From assembly GCA_034766995.1 (NCBI GenBank), contig CM068317.1:28478501-28542500 (forward strand): a stretch of DNA of 64,000 nt, given 5' to 3'. This DNA comes from Acanthacorydalis orientalis. Taxonomy: Eukaryota; Arthropoda; Insecta; Megaloptera; Corydalidae. This document shows, piece by piece, positions 36,167-48,360 of this stretch. Positions within the stretch are counted from its first letter, which is position 1, and the number at the start of each line of letters is the position of its first letter. Below the pieces are notes generated by a model that made no database searches, was not told the origin of the DNA, and saw nothing but the letters and a program-made list of their open reading frames with translations. A program made the position numbers and the translations under genes.

Positions 36167-36208
<42 letters not shown>
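36167..36208. repeat. (TA)n microsatellite
   Basis: About 42 bases of TA directly abutting the foldback repeat. Confidence 0.95.
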
Positions 36209-36212
<4 letters not shown>

Positions 36213-36213
<1 letters not shown>

Positions 36214-36688
36214 CTTGTATTTTATTACAAGTACTGTTCTTTATACATTTTATTTTAATAATAGTCTTTCGTTTTCTTATTTTTTTTAAGACTAAAAAAT
36301 AGTATAAGTGTAATATTTAACGTTATACTAATAAGTACAAAATGAACTATAATTAATCAACTTATTAAAAACTTAATTCAAATGTTCACAATTTGAATAG
36401 CAATAATATTTATTGCTCTCATCCCACACAAACTATATATGTATATATATATATATATAGTGTTTGTGTAGGATGAGAGCAATAAATATTATTGCTATTC
36501 AAATTGTGAAAGTTTTAATTAAATCATTAAATTTTACATTATTTGATTAATTATAGTTAATTTTGTACTTATTAGTATAGTGTTAAATATTGCACGTATA
36601 CCATTTTTAGGCTTAAAAAAAATAAGAAAACTAAAGACTATTATTAAAATAAAATGTGTAGAGAACAGTATTTGTAATAAAATACAAG
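36213..36688. repeat. Large foldback inverted repeat, about 220-bp arms
   Basis: The left arm (36213-36433) and the reverse complement of the right arm (36459-36688) align along their whole length, from CTTGTATTTTATTACAA at the outer ends to GCTCTCATCC(C/T)ACACAAAC at the inner ends. Identity looks near 90% except for one indel-rich stretch in the middle. The loop is about 25 bp of TA/TG repeat. The structure resembles a foldback element or two head-to-head copies of a MITE. The outer ends are themselves nearly palindromic. No protein is encoded. Confidence 0.9.
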
Positions 36689-36951
36689 ATTTTTACTTAA
36701 GATAGTAATGAAGAACTGTTTTTTGAATTTTAAACATTAAAGTGTTATCTCTTGTAATTCAACAGTACCAAATAGTATGGTGAATAAATAAAAAAAATGT
36801 TTCAAATTTAAACAGCTTTTGGATGTGTCGTAAAGGCATTAATTTCATTGACTAGTGAAATTTAGAAAATCCCTAAAGGCATGTTTAATAGACAAAAATA
36901 TTGCTTTATATATATATATATAATACATATTATATATAATATATATACATA

Positions 36952-37007
<56 letters not shown>

Positions 37008-37090
37008 GTGTGTGTCAACAATTTCACGCGTACGTCAGTATAAGCAGTCATGTTTGTATATGAGAATGTATATATGTACGTATGCACGTA
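36689..37090. other. AT-rich non-coding DNA
   Basis: Nothing recognisable beyond the compound TA array at 36907-37003. Confidence 0.7.
36907..37003. repeat. Imperfect (TA)n microsatellite
   Basis: About 97 bases; the first half is interrupted by AATACATAT variants and the last 45 bases are pure TA. Confidence 0.94.
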
Positions 37091-37330
37091 GTATTTGTGA
37101 AGTAATTAGGGGATCGCCAATTTCCTAACAGTATTAGCTTTGGTTGCATGTTGTGAGTTTATTTACAACGTATTGCTACATTTGTATCAAATCGCATGTC
37201 TAGGAAACTGATGCAAATTGCCTCCAATGTAGGCCAAACATTGCGATTAGACTGACTGTCACACCACTAGTGTACTGACAAGCTGCTGTTAGTAATTACA
37301 ATGTCCAGACATTTGTAATTACTAAACTTA
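37091..37330. promoter_or_regulatory. GC-richer unique patch with octamer and palindrome; possible enhancer
   Basis: This 240-bp patch is unusually balanced in composition and free of simple repeats. It contains an exact ATGCAAAT octamer (near 37212), the classic POU-domain protein site, and ends in a 37-bp interrupted palindrome at 37289-37325. It lies about 2 kb upstream of the 39340 exon on its strand. No open frame is convincing. The regulatory role is inferred from composition and motif only. Confidence 0.3.
37289..37325. repeat. Short perfect-stem palindrome
   Basis: TTAGTAATTACAATGTC pairs with GACATTTGTAATTACTAA across a CA centre, with one bulged T. It gives a 17-bp stem. Confidence 0.9.
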
Positions 37331-37726
37331 CTAATAATTTATATTAATTAAAACCCGTACACAGTTTTATTATTGAATTATACTACAGAAAACAATAATG
37401 TTCCATTCTGATTTTAATTCACTTTAATATAAATTATCGTTAAGTATTGAACATTGTATTAATTAATATAGATTTTATTATTTTATTTTTTCACTGTATC
37501 CGAATAGTATCACATACACGAAATTGTGATTGAAATTAAGATTTACGTCAATGTGTTGATAAAAGAAAAGGTATGTCAATTCAGTTCAGTAATTATTCTA
37601 ATTCTAAGAGAGCTTGATATAAGTTTGAACTGCGAACTAAATTACTTTGCTATAATTTATTAATTACTTTTTTAAATTATTTTTTTTAAAGTGTACTATA
37701 CCTTTTTTAATGCGTTTCAAAATTGA

Positions 37727-37773
<47 letters not shown>

Positions 37774-39339
37774 TATATACATATGAGTGTTATATTTGAT
37801 GCAAAATAAAATATTTTAACCATTGAGACCGTGAATTAAAAAATGAAGAATACTAACAAAAAAAAATACTAAAAATTGCATAATTTTTTTTATATATGTT
37901 ACATTCATGTTCTATGTAGGTTTTATATTTGACGTTATTTAAAAAAGAGTAGTTGTTGAAATGTTCTTTTATTTTTAAACGATCAGTATTGGATAATCAA
38001 TCATAGTTTTGTATACGTTATTTATAAAAATATTTACAAGTTTAAATATTTTTAGTAATGATACGTTTTATTAGTTTGTTACCATCACTAATTTTGTAAT
38101 ATTTTAGTTGCTTTTTAAAATAATTCATATGCGGTTTACGTTTTAAATAAATGTTTCATTCGTCATACGTCACTTTCAAAAATTAATTTAAACGTAGCTT
38201 AATCTAAAAATAAACAATTATTTAAATATTACAAGTAACCCAAGCATTCATTTAATATTATTAATAAACATGAGTTTAAATCTTTCTCCTTAAAAGTACA
38301 CCTGATCGGGTACATTAAAAAAATGATATAAAAAACGCACATAACGCCATATCTTAAGTGTGAAAACAATATAAATAAACGTAATCTTTATGTAAAATAA
38401 TTACTTTATTCAAGCATTAAGCTGTCAAAAAGATATGAATCTCGCCTAAACGAAAATAAAAAATGTACTTACATTATATATTTATTGCATTACAGCAACA
38501 ACCATAACCCCGTTTGAAAGTGTAATATTTTTTTGTAGACTGCAAAGAAAACAAATCATTGTGATACGTTTAGATCGATAGCACCAACCAAAAATATAAA
38601 GAAACATATGTATATGAATGTTTTCGACAGAGAGGAATAGAGAAGAAAAAAAAACAACAAATATTTACTTATTGTAACAAAACCATATCTAACATAACCT
38701 CAAAAACCTATATCGTAAAAAAACAGTACATGAAAATCCTATCAGTGAAGTGCAAAGCTCCGGTTTTAACTTAACCTCAAAGCAAAACATCTAATATAAA
38801 GTGAACAAAAAACAAAATGGCGACGAGCCTTGCTGTAGTCTGTACAATGTTCGTCGAATAAAATTTATCTCAACACGTAGATGTTATCTTTGTCGACGTT
38901 CTATTCTATATAATTAATTAAATTTTCAATTCATATTTATCACATGTACCGTACTTAATATTGACATATTCTATTCAGCATAATATAATATACATATATT
39001 TATGATAAATTTTGAACACTCGATTGTTTCGAACTAAAATTACATTTTTAATTAAACTACGGGTATTCATCTACCAGAATCTCTAAAGTAAACGTTTTTA
39101 ACAAACAAAATGGTGCTTACGTAAAAAGTTAATAATGAATAAAAAATAAATTAATCCTCGAAGTGAAACAAAGAATCAAGCTCAACATTCGAAAAATGGC
39201 TCAGAAACAATTAATAATTTAATACAGATCAGTGTTAAATCAGTGTTTTTTTTTTCATTTGAACATTTTGAAACGAAACGCAATCGATAGAGTAAAGCGT
39301 AAGTGACTCGATTAAGACATTATATAAATAAATAACGAA
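37331..39339. other. Upstream flank of the 39340 exon, AT-rich
   Basis: No supported gene. One TA microsatellite lies at 37728-37780. The last kilobase contains A-rich sequence, an AAAATGGCGACG motif at about 38816 that resembles a YY1/Pho site and opens a 14-codon frame, and two arthropod-initiator-like TCAGTG motifs near 39228-39245. These may be promoter and 5' leader, but nothing fixes a transcription start. Confidence 0.45.
37728..37780. repeat. (TA)n microsatellite
   Basis: About 43 bases of pure TA followed by GCATATATACATATG. Confidence 0.95.
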
Positions 39340-39657
39340 ATGGCGTGGGGTTATTGGAGTGCGACGACAGTGCCGGATCGAGGCCGAAGTCCTCGCAGGA
39401 GCCATACCGTAGCGTCCAGTGTACCCGTGATCGAAGACAGGCCCGTTGTAAGCTCATCGCACGTGAATAGTAATAATAATACGATGCCCGGAGATTTGGA
39501 CGGTTCGGGATCCGTTTATTCCCGACGTGCGTCCATTGAGGTGTGTTGTCAATTTCGTCGATGTTGTGGTTGTAAGAAATTCGGACTGGTTACGGTCCTA
39601 TTATATGGGATATTGATTATTACGGCTTTGGAATATTTTCAAAGTTCGGGTATTTGA
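39340..39657 (+). CDS. 5' coding exon of an unidentified single-pass membrane protein
   Basis: The ATG at 39340 has G at -3 and +4, and an in-frame TAA lies 15 bp upstream, so this is the start. The frame runs 105 codons to TGA at 39655-39657. It more likely splices at the donor GGTATTTG, exon end 39649, phase 1. Residues 1-66 are Ser/Arg-rich and polar, with SPRRS and SRRAS, the latter a PKA-type site. Residues 69-78 hold a cysteine cluster (CCQFRRCCGC) typical of juxtamembrane palmitoylation. Basic CKK precedes a hydrophobic segment, about residues 81-99, that should span a membrane. This arrangement suggests a cytoplasmic N-terminus. Codon use is GC-richer than the flanks. The end phase equals that of the exon at 47684. 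I do not recognise the family. If unspliced it would be a 105-residue tail-anchored protein. Confidence 0.72.
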   Translation: MAWGYWSATTVPDRGRSPRRSHTVASSVPVIEDRPVVSSSHVNSNNNTMPGDLDGSGSVYSRRASIEVCCQFRRCCGCKKFGLVTVLLYGILIITALEYFQSSGI

Positions 39658-41625
39658 TTGACGTAAGCATTGATTTTTGACAGTTGAAAGTTTGATTTAG
39701 AATTAATTTTTTTTATGTAACTATATTTTTATCAAGTAGTTTTACTTATTGATTCTTCAATATTGTTTTTTTTTATTCCATTTTATTATTTATCTATAAT
39801 TCAATTTATCGTATAACAGATATATGTATTGACAAAATTTAGAAATTACATCAATTTTTTTTCTCGGATAATTTGGACAAACTAAACGTTATTGTAGTTT
39901 ATTATTTATATTTTTATTCCTTTGAATACTCTTGGAAATATATGTATTGTCGGTTCTGTAGTTTTACCAAGAGCATTAATAATGATTTTATATTTTTTCG
40001 GTATTTTTCTGATGATGCGTCATCCTGATTCACATATTTTTTTTCAATATAATTTCCTTCTATTATTTTTTTTTATTCTTATTGAATATTTAATCTTATT
40101 GACAAAGAAATGTCTTAAATTTTATTTTAAAGTTTGTATATGTTTACATATATAAATTCAAACTCGAGGCTTCATTTGAAGAAAGTATAATATTAAAAGT
40201 AAGAAAAAAAATAATATTGAAAGTAAGAAATTAAAAAAAATAGGCTAGTCTTCAATCGCACACAGAACCATAACTGATGTGTTTTTAAAATAAACTATTA
40301 GTTTTTTCTTATAAATCTTGAACTTATGCCTTATGCTAGTTATTTACTGTTACTTTTATGGCAGTGTTGTTTTAATTGAAGTTGAATTTTTAAGTAAATA
40401 ACAAATCCCACCCTTGACATAATTGTCTGATTATTGTATGATTATGAGCTTTGATATTATATTTTTATTAGGGTAAATAGTAAAATTAAAATGTTTATAA
40501 AATAATATCAGTTTTATTCATGAAATAAAATTTCAGCTGTAAATTTTGTGAACAAAAAATTTAATGAATATGTCTAAAAACATACATAGTAGAGGGTTAA
40601 TTGAAAACTATAATCTTGAATATTTCTAATATGTATGCAAATTTCAACTTACGGTTTATGAACTTTATTGTATAATTAAAAATAAAATAGGAATTAGAGT
40701 AAAGTTGATTGAAATAAAATACATACATGTACTTAGTATTTTTTTTAAATCTAATCTTAATGTAACTTTATTCAACTATTGATGTTTCATTCTTCATTAG
40801 TTAAATGTTAAATTCATTAGTAAAACATATTTGTGTCTATAAAATCACAAAAAATGTACTCTTGAAATAAATCCAGTTCCAATTTAATGTTAAGTGTATT
40901 TATTTCATAGATTTTTTCATTTTGATAACCCTGTTTTTTTAATCTTATTTTGTTACTTTTTCGTTTAATATTATTCACTTAATCATTTCAATTTCTAGAA
41001 TATTTAAAAAGTATTTATTTAATTCATGTCATTACAGAACCTTTTTTTAAATTCACTTCTAATGTGTTAAGTTATATTAATAAACATTTTATGGATCTTC
41101 ATTTATTTGGTAATAATTTAAATAAAAATATCTAAAGTAACTTTTATAGTTTTCTAAAATAATCATCGGAACTGATTTGTTCCTTTTTAATCATACAGAT
41201 CAATAAGAATAAAGATAATGAAAGCATGTAAAATATCGAATCATATTAAATTCAAATATTATTTCCATACGAATATAGGAAATGTTACATTTGAAATTTT
41301 TCGCGAAATCTTCCCACTACTTTACATTTTTCCTTTTAAATAAGTGAAATGCAACTCGTGAATAGTATATTTTTTCTTCACGGTTGATTCGTATCATACG
41401 TTTTTTCGTTCCCCGTTTCCTTCAGGGAATTCACTGAGAAAAATATCCTTACTTTATCTTAACAACTATTTTTATATCTATTATCCCAAAACAAATAAAT
41501 CTTAAAAAAGTTTTTTCCCTCGGAAGAAAGTAGATTTCAAATATTTCATCCTGTTTTACGTATTATTCTTTATCAATAATGCCCGTTTGTCCCTGTGGCT
41601 TTTTATGTTCGTCCTTCCATCCGGC

Positions 41626-41679
<54 letters not shown>

Positions 41680-41720
41680 GTATATGTATGTATGTATGCA
41701 TGCATGCATGTATGTATGTA
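41626..41720. repeat. (TA)n(GTAT)n(GCAT)n microsatellite
   Basis: A TA array is followed by GTAT units and four GCAT units, then GTAT again. Confidence 0.95.
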
Positions 41721-42106
41721 TTCCGCATTTGTATTCATTGTATGATGTTCACATTTTCGTATCAGATGAATTGGATATATTTTCATTTTTATACCCGGTT
41801 CCGGTGATTTGTTTTCTTCAACGTTTCATTACTGAACGCATCTATTCATATTTCTCATTTCTTAATATATTTGTTATGTCATGTCGAGAAAAATTGGCCA
41901 TAAACATTTTATAAAGTGAATAAATGTTTTTTCCCAAATGTCATTTTTTTATAAACCTACTCGTTCAATGTAGAAAAAATAAAAATTTAACAACTTTGTT
42001 TTTACTTTAAATTGTATTTTTTTACGATTTTGGATTTTCGTTGCGTGAATGTTAAATTTTCTAACTTGTTTTATACATTTACATATGCATATGAAATACA
42101 TACCAT

Positions 42107-42110
42107 TATA

Positions 42111-42154
<44 letters not shown>
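42107..42154. repeat. (TA)n microsatellite
   Basis: About 38 bases of pure TA. Confidence 0.95.
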
Positions 42155-42155
<1 letters not shown>

Positions 42156-43729
42156 AGTATTATACATATAAGTAAATATTTTTATTATTTACAAAATTAA
42201 TATTATTTGATATAAAAATACAAAAATATGTCTATATAATAATATTCATTATTTGCTTTGAATCTGCCTGAATAAATTTGATTTAATTTTTTGCCAGACT
42301 TTAAAAATTTCTTAATACTTATAGTTAATGTGATTTATTCAAAAAGATTTTTTTTAATGTTTATCGACGTTTGTAGAAATTTTATTATATATTTTAGTCA
42401 GCAATTTAACTGGACAAAAATAAACAAGGCATATTAAAAAATAGAGGGTTTCGTGTGATATTATTTTGATTTTTTTTGCTTGAAAAAGTAAACTAATTTA
42501 TTTTCTTTAAGAACGTTTTCTTATCATTTATTGTTTGTTTAATTTTAATTTAATATTTATCATTGTTTTACATTTTAAACCATTTTTAGATGTCAGAATC
42601 TATTAATTTTATTGGATATAAATATTAATATATAAAATACAATTTCTTAGTTATTTTTTTTTAAATAATACACTTTGAAAAGTAATATATATATAATAGA
42701 TATAATAGGTTCAAATATTCTAAAATTAATTCTAATAGCCCTACCTATTATACTAATCAATACACCTGAAAATATATTTGTTTATGTGTATTAAAGTGTA
42801 TTTCGATTATTTGATGTTTCACTTATGACTTAATTGTACATTGAAATGAAAATTGATGATATACTTAAAAGTTGATTTTGAAAAAACTAGTATTTTGAAC
42901 GTTTAACATTTTTTTAACTAGCTTTAAAGAACATTTTAATCCAAAAAACTCGGGAAGTTTTGATTTAAAAGATAGAACTGAACAATATGAATAATTTTCA
43001 AGCATTGTCTTATAATATTCTTGTTTTATTCACTTGGGTTTCTGTGTTCCACTATTAGTTTTGGCACGTGTGTCATCTTCAGATATATTTTAGAGACTCT
43101 AAGTGTACGGAAAATAGCACAAATGCTGAAATTAGTAGTTGAAAATAAAAATTCAGGTGATTTAAGTGGACGATGATCACCTAGGCAATACAACAATAGG
43201 ATCATATGTATATAAACGTTTACTTATTATTTTCAAGTAATTTTAAAATTATTTAAATATAAAATGTACGAAGCAATTTATACGAATTGAAATAAATTTT
43301 AATATTTTTTTTATATTTTTATTCAAAAAGGAGCCATATTTAATTCATTGTAGCATATTGTATATATTATTATTCATACCGCGAACAAAAATAATATTTT
43401 ATATTTGAAAATAACGATTTGTGTTTATATATTAAAAATACATTTTATCAGAATTCTCTTTTTATTTTCTTTTTTTCTAAAAAGGTTCCGTTTAAAATTC
43501 TTGTATAAAGAACAGAACATTGTTTAATGCCATGTAATTAAATTCAGTCTGATTAAATTTAATACGTTTTGAACGTCTGTTATCTATGTTTCATCTCGGA
43601 ATTGTTTTATTATTTATTATAATTTCGCTAAGACATTTCATATCGTTACACGTACCAAGGTCCAATTTCATTCGAGTATACAAGGAAATCTCTTGTTCAA
43701 AATTAAATTTGAATAAAACGTATAAATGA

Positions 43730-44280
43730 TTGTCTGACAAGCCGTATTGTAGCGAAATCAACGTTCTAATCCAATCGATTTGAATGTTTTATACAAATAT
43801 ACGTACACGTATAGCATCGCATCTTGAAAGAAATTTCCGACCGTTTCTGTATTCTCATGAAAATCCAGCTCGCATGCGTGGCTTGTTCAATTTTCGAAGA
43901 GTTTACCGTGCTTACCCTTTTTTTACTTAACCTCTTGATAATTTATTCAGTGTTACGAAGGGATACGAAATGATGAAAGAGACACCTTTGGTATGTAACG
44001 CACGCTTCCGAGAATATTCAGTCTTTAAACATTTACTCGTTCGTTTAACTTTTTTTTTGTGTATCCCATTTAGTTGGAAACGTCGTCTCCTGCTACCACA
44101 TCTTTCTACTACTCACATGTTCGTTCCTATACGCTTCACACATCTACCACTCACACCATCACCTCCCGCCGTCGTTACCTTCGAAGAAACCTGCGTTTCT
44201 CATATAACCTATTCTCACACCAGTTTTAACCTCTTACGTAGATACAGTTTCCCTCTACAGTGTTTGAAATGCGTGTAATA
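43730..44280 (+). other. C-rich island with a splice-acceptor-like site
   Basis: The segment has higher G+C than its flanks. A strong acceptor-like tract (TTTTTTTTTGTGTATCCCATTTAG) ends at 44073 and is followed by about 200 bp of CT/CA-rich sequence. Two frames stay open after it: one for about 52 codons (LETSSPATTSFYYSHV start) and one to a TAA at 44276-44278. Neither matches a family I know, and no clear donor follows. It might be a terminal exon or only a pyrimidine-rich island. Confidence 0.25.
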
Positions 44281-46024
44281 CACGGTTACCTGTGTACATA
44301 TGTACAAATGTACATATATCCTTTTTAATATCAGATACAGGATGTTTTTGTGACGAATATTTTCGAATGTTTCTTGTGTCTTTTTTTTAAATTATTACAT
44401 TATAAACATAGAATATATTATTGAAATAATTATATGATCCTTCAAGTACGTTTTTCATTTCATAAAAAACAAAATTTCCAATGATTTTAATAATCATTGA
44501 TTTTTTTCAAATATAATTTGATTTTAATTCAAACAATATATTTTAAAATACCAAATTTTTTTTAAAAAAACAAGTTTAGGAAATTAAATTCTTTTATTTA
44601 ATTATAATAGTAAAAAGTTATAAAAGATGGTATTCTGTAATTATTTTTTTCTTTATCAATATAGTTTCTGGAACTATTTACTGAAAATAAAGATATTTTT
44701 TTCTTTTTTGCCAGTTATTTATTTCATAAAGTTGAATGATATTGTTGAAAATGAATTACTCCCCATGGATTATAAAATATATTTTAATATATTTATCAGT
44801 TTGTTATTGTTTATTTTGGTTGACTTTAGTGCATTTTGTTAGAGCTATTTTACCAAACAGACATACACATTTTTATTGTTATTAAAGCATTACCTATATA
44901 TCTATGTTATTTTCTCATAAGAGGCATTAAAAATGATGTGTATCACTACATCCACGGGAATATAAGTAATAATTTAACTAAAAAGTCAGAAGTTTGTTAC
45001 TATGTGCTTTGAAGACAAGATCATTGCCTTTAAAAGTGTACAACTCACTCAAAACGAACAGAGGAAATTATTAAAGATTTTGTAAGACATATTTATGGTC
45101 TATGGGGGTGAATTTATTTATTAAACTGAATTTAGCTACAATGTGCAAGTATAATTGTAAAGCATTAAAGTTATACATAAAATCATTTTATCCTTCTTTG
45201 CGTATATGTTGATTTGTTTCCCCAATTTCATGAGCATCGAGCTTCCATACAACTTTATAATCGTTATCTTTTATTAAAACGGATTTGACGTTAGTATCAC
45301 TGTTTTTACTTTACTACTTTTGTCGGTTTTATTTAAAATTGTAGTTTCATTTTATTATAGATTTCTGATGTCAGTTTAAAAAGTCTCTATGGTTAATAGT
45401 AAAAAAATATATTTGTTATGTCTATCTGATTTAATTTCTATGCTTTTTAGCTAGAAGATATATTTTCATTTTTTATGAAACGTGCTTCGTTTTAATTCCT
45501 TACTTCAAACCGTATGTCAATGTATCCTCAGTATTTGTTTATATTCTGTTTTGTTTTGTTAAAAAGACTAAATATTCGATACGCACTTTTTTAAGTCTAC
45601 ATATTATTAAATGACAGAGTCCTATCTTTACCATTCATATTAAATAATTATATATCATATTTATATTTTAAGACTGTTAATATATCTTTCTGTTCGTTTT
45701 TTGATCGTATGAAGTATTGTTCTGCATTAAATAATTTTAATACTCGTTTAATACAAGTATTTGTGTATTCAAATTCTTCGTACATTATTATAATTTTTTT
45801 ACAAAAGTATGATAGCACAAAAAATATTTATTCACTTGTTAGACTATTAGATAACTACAAGTATTTATTGTTTTTATTTACCTGTTTAAAAATAGATATA
45901 TAATGGTTCGCTAATGTTTTTTAGAATTTAATATTTTTTATAAAGCCATAGAGCTGTTTTTTTTTGTTTGGAATATTTATAAGAAAATATTTTATACAAG
46001 TCTTCTTTAAACTTATTTTAATAT

Positions 46025-46036
<12 letters not shown>

Positions 46037-46091
<55 letters not shown>
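46037..46091. repeat. (TA)n microsatellite
   Basis: About 55 bases of TA. Confidence 0.96.
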
Positions 46092-46095
<4 letters not shown>

Positions 46096-47045
46096 TAAAA
46101 TATGTTTCGATTATGATTTTGTGAAATTGATTTTATTCTTTCAGTATAAGTGGTAATGATAAATGTAACAAAATTCTGTATCATACATTTTTTTTCGTAT
46201 ACTGGTTTTATTGAAAACTTTAGTGTTATATCATATAAAGACATTTACAAAGTTTTCTTTATAGACTAAATTTTCACCGTTGAATTTCTCGACGTCTGCT
46301 TTATGTATTCATAAATATGTTTTCTAATTACGCCCTTCAAAACAAGTTACCAAATTAATCTGTTTTACGTGTGTTTATATAATTGCGTTAAGTTTCTTTC
46401 CAATCTTGTTTACGCGTATAAATTTTAGAATATTATATTTGGATGATGCAAGGGGAATATTTGGTTCAATTATACAAAATAAATTTATTAGATTTTATCG
46501 AACAATTTCAATCATATAACCGTATGAAAATTCCTTTAAATAAATTGTTGTTAATTGCTTTTAATATTAATATAATTTTGATGAGATTTAAACTAATTTT
46601 CTTTATAATTTATCGTTACATTTTTACAAAGTGCGTTAAAATTATAATTATTAAAAATCTATCATTTTTTGTAATTATTATGAATTTTACATTATCAGTT
46701 TTTTGCAGTATAGTCATATTTAATAATATGTGGAATTTCTAGTAAAATTGATGCGTTGTATTTTGTTTTGAAAATATTTAATAAACTACAGTTTTAATCC
46801 GAGAATTTATCTGTTAATATTTTAAATTGTAACTTCATAGATCTGATATTTAAAATATAGGCAAATTAGATTTACTTTTATATTTAGTATTTTTTTTTTT
46901 TGAATAGAAGCATTTTTTTTATCATATTTTCATTCAAAAAAAGAACTATACATTTAGATCCATTTAAGATCTTGGTTTTTATAATGAATTAAATATTTAA
47001 ATAAGGGATTTTTTTAAAGATATTTTTAGTTTATGTTTTTATTTT

Positions 47046-47049
<4 letters not shown>

Positions 47050-47087
<38 letters not shown>

Positions 47088-47095
47088 ATGTATAT
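47050..47095. repeat. (TA)n microsatellite
   Basis: About 32 bases of TA, then GTATGTATATGTATATA. Confidence 0.94.
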
Positions 47096-47617
47096 AATCT
47101 TTCTAAATATATTACAAAAAAATAATTTATATTTTTTTAATTATTTATCATTTTTATACGGCATTCTTGTGCGTTAAAAGTTAATACAAACATTATAAAG
47201 TAGAATATATTTGAAAATAAATTACATATATGTAATAACGTTAAGTGAAATAATCGAAGTCGAAATTGATTCAGTCATAAGGATCAAATAAATATATTGA
47301 TGGTCCAGATTGATTAACAGATAAAACTGATTGTGTATTGAAAGTTATTACAATTATTTGCAATAACTGAATTCGAATGGTAATTTATAATATTAAAATC
47401 AATGCTATTATTATAAATGGGAAAAAAATGTAGAAACGTCATGTAGAATGTTTTTTATTGATAAAATATTCGCATGTGAAGACATACATATTTGATTCAA
47501 ATATGAAAATATCACATATAATAATACAACCACAACGTCGTAAAAAAATGTGAAAACAAAAAATAACAACATATTGAATCGTACATGTGAGACAGCACTA
47601 ACCTCAATCATAATTAC

Positions 47618-47644
47618 TATAAAATACAGTCCGACAATTCATTC
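47618..47644 (+). promoter_or_regulatory. Candidate core promoter for the 47684 exon
   Basis: TATAAAA lies at 47618-47624 and an initiator-like TCATTC at 47639-47644, just 5' of the Gly/His-rich exon. Spacing between them (about 23 bp to the A) is a little short of the usual 26-31. The sequence changes from AT-rich to GC-rich directly after. Confidence 0.3.
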
Positions 47645-47683
47645 TCCCGTCGTCCATCTCTCGAACTGCTCGGCAGCAGTTCA

Positions 47684-48074
47684 ATGATGGGCGGCGCGGG
47701 TTCCGGTCCGGGCGGAGGACCTCAGGGTGCCTTAGCGGCAGTCCTATGCGGTGGTCGACCGCCGCATTTGGGCCATCATCACGGTGGCGGCGGTTCTTTG
47801 TCGGCCGGTAGCACGTTGACGCGCAGACATAGTAGGCACGGGTACGGTGGAACGTACGACGGTGCCGGCGGCTCTTCGTGTAGTGTTGTGGAGTACGCTG
47901 TGCCGCACGCAGCTTACCATCATCATTATCATCATATCGGGCACGAATGTCAGCACCGTGTCGTCGAGGGCGGCGGGCCGGGTTCTACAGGATCTGGACC
48001 GGGACGTGTCGATTATGGATCAGGTTCAGAGGACGACGAGGACGACAGTGCTAGTGAACCAGGCTACGCGTCAG
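47684..48074 (+). CDS. 5' coding exon, Gly/His-rich with acidic tail, unidentified gene
   Basis: The frame opens at tandem ATG codons (47684 and 47687); the nearest in-frame upstream stop is TGA at 47588-47590. It encodes 130 residues up to the donor CAG|GTATAT at 48075, ending in phase 1. Residues 3-40 are Gly-rich with HHH. Residues 46-53 are basic (TRRHSRH). Residues 78-91 are His/Tyr-rich. Residues 113-123 are a Ser/Asp/Glu run (GSEDDEDDS), followed by SEPGYAS. There is no membrane segment or signal peptide. The DNA is strikingly GC- and CpG-rich in an AT-rich setting, and the low-complexity head looks like a disordered N-terminus of a large neuronal-type protein. Without splicing the frame would stop at TAG, 48122-48124. 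A possible acceptor CGGCAG just before the ATG means it could instead be internal. I do not recognise the gene. Confidence 0.7.
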
Positions 48075-48151
48075 GTATATCATGGGGTGATTATTATTAC
48101 TTGTTTGGTGTCGTACTATGTTAGCTTTGATGTTTTTGGGGTCATCATGCA

Positions 48152-48191
48152 TTCATACATACATGTGTGTGTGCATGTATGTGTGTGTATG

Positions 48192-48222
<31 letters not shown>

Positions 48223-48264
48223 GCATACACACACATACATTCTATTATAATATATTCTATTATA

Positions 48265-48330
<66 letters not shown>

Positions 48331-48360
48331 TCACTGCCCCACACACATACACACACAGGT
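48152..48360. repeat. Compound TG/TA/CA microsatellite cluster
   Basis: TG, then TA, CA, a duplicated TCTATTATAATA motif, CATA tetramers, a TA array of about 50 bases and a CA end. It begins under 80 bp into the putative intron. Confidence 0.95.

Larger units (their letters stand above)
39658..43729. other. AT-rich non-coding DNA, probable intron
   Basis: No supported gene. Microsatellites lie at 41626-41720 and 42107-42154. Frames at 39922-40155 and 41579-41914 are AT-driven or repeat-derived. Confidence 0.6.
44281..47410. other. AT-rich non-coding DNA, probable intron
   Basis: No supported gene. Frames at 44627-44842, 45709-45903 and 46443-46742 are made of Phe, Ile, Leu, Asn and Lys codons typical of random AT sequence. 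Confidence 0.6.

Noticed and set aside
46443..46742. 99-codon hydrophobic open frame
   Set aside because: Composition is Phe/Ile/Asn/Lys from AT-rich codons, no upstream promoter or splice signals, no family resemblance.
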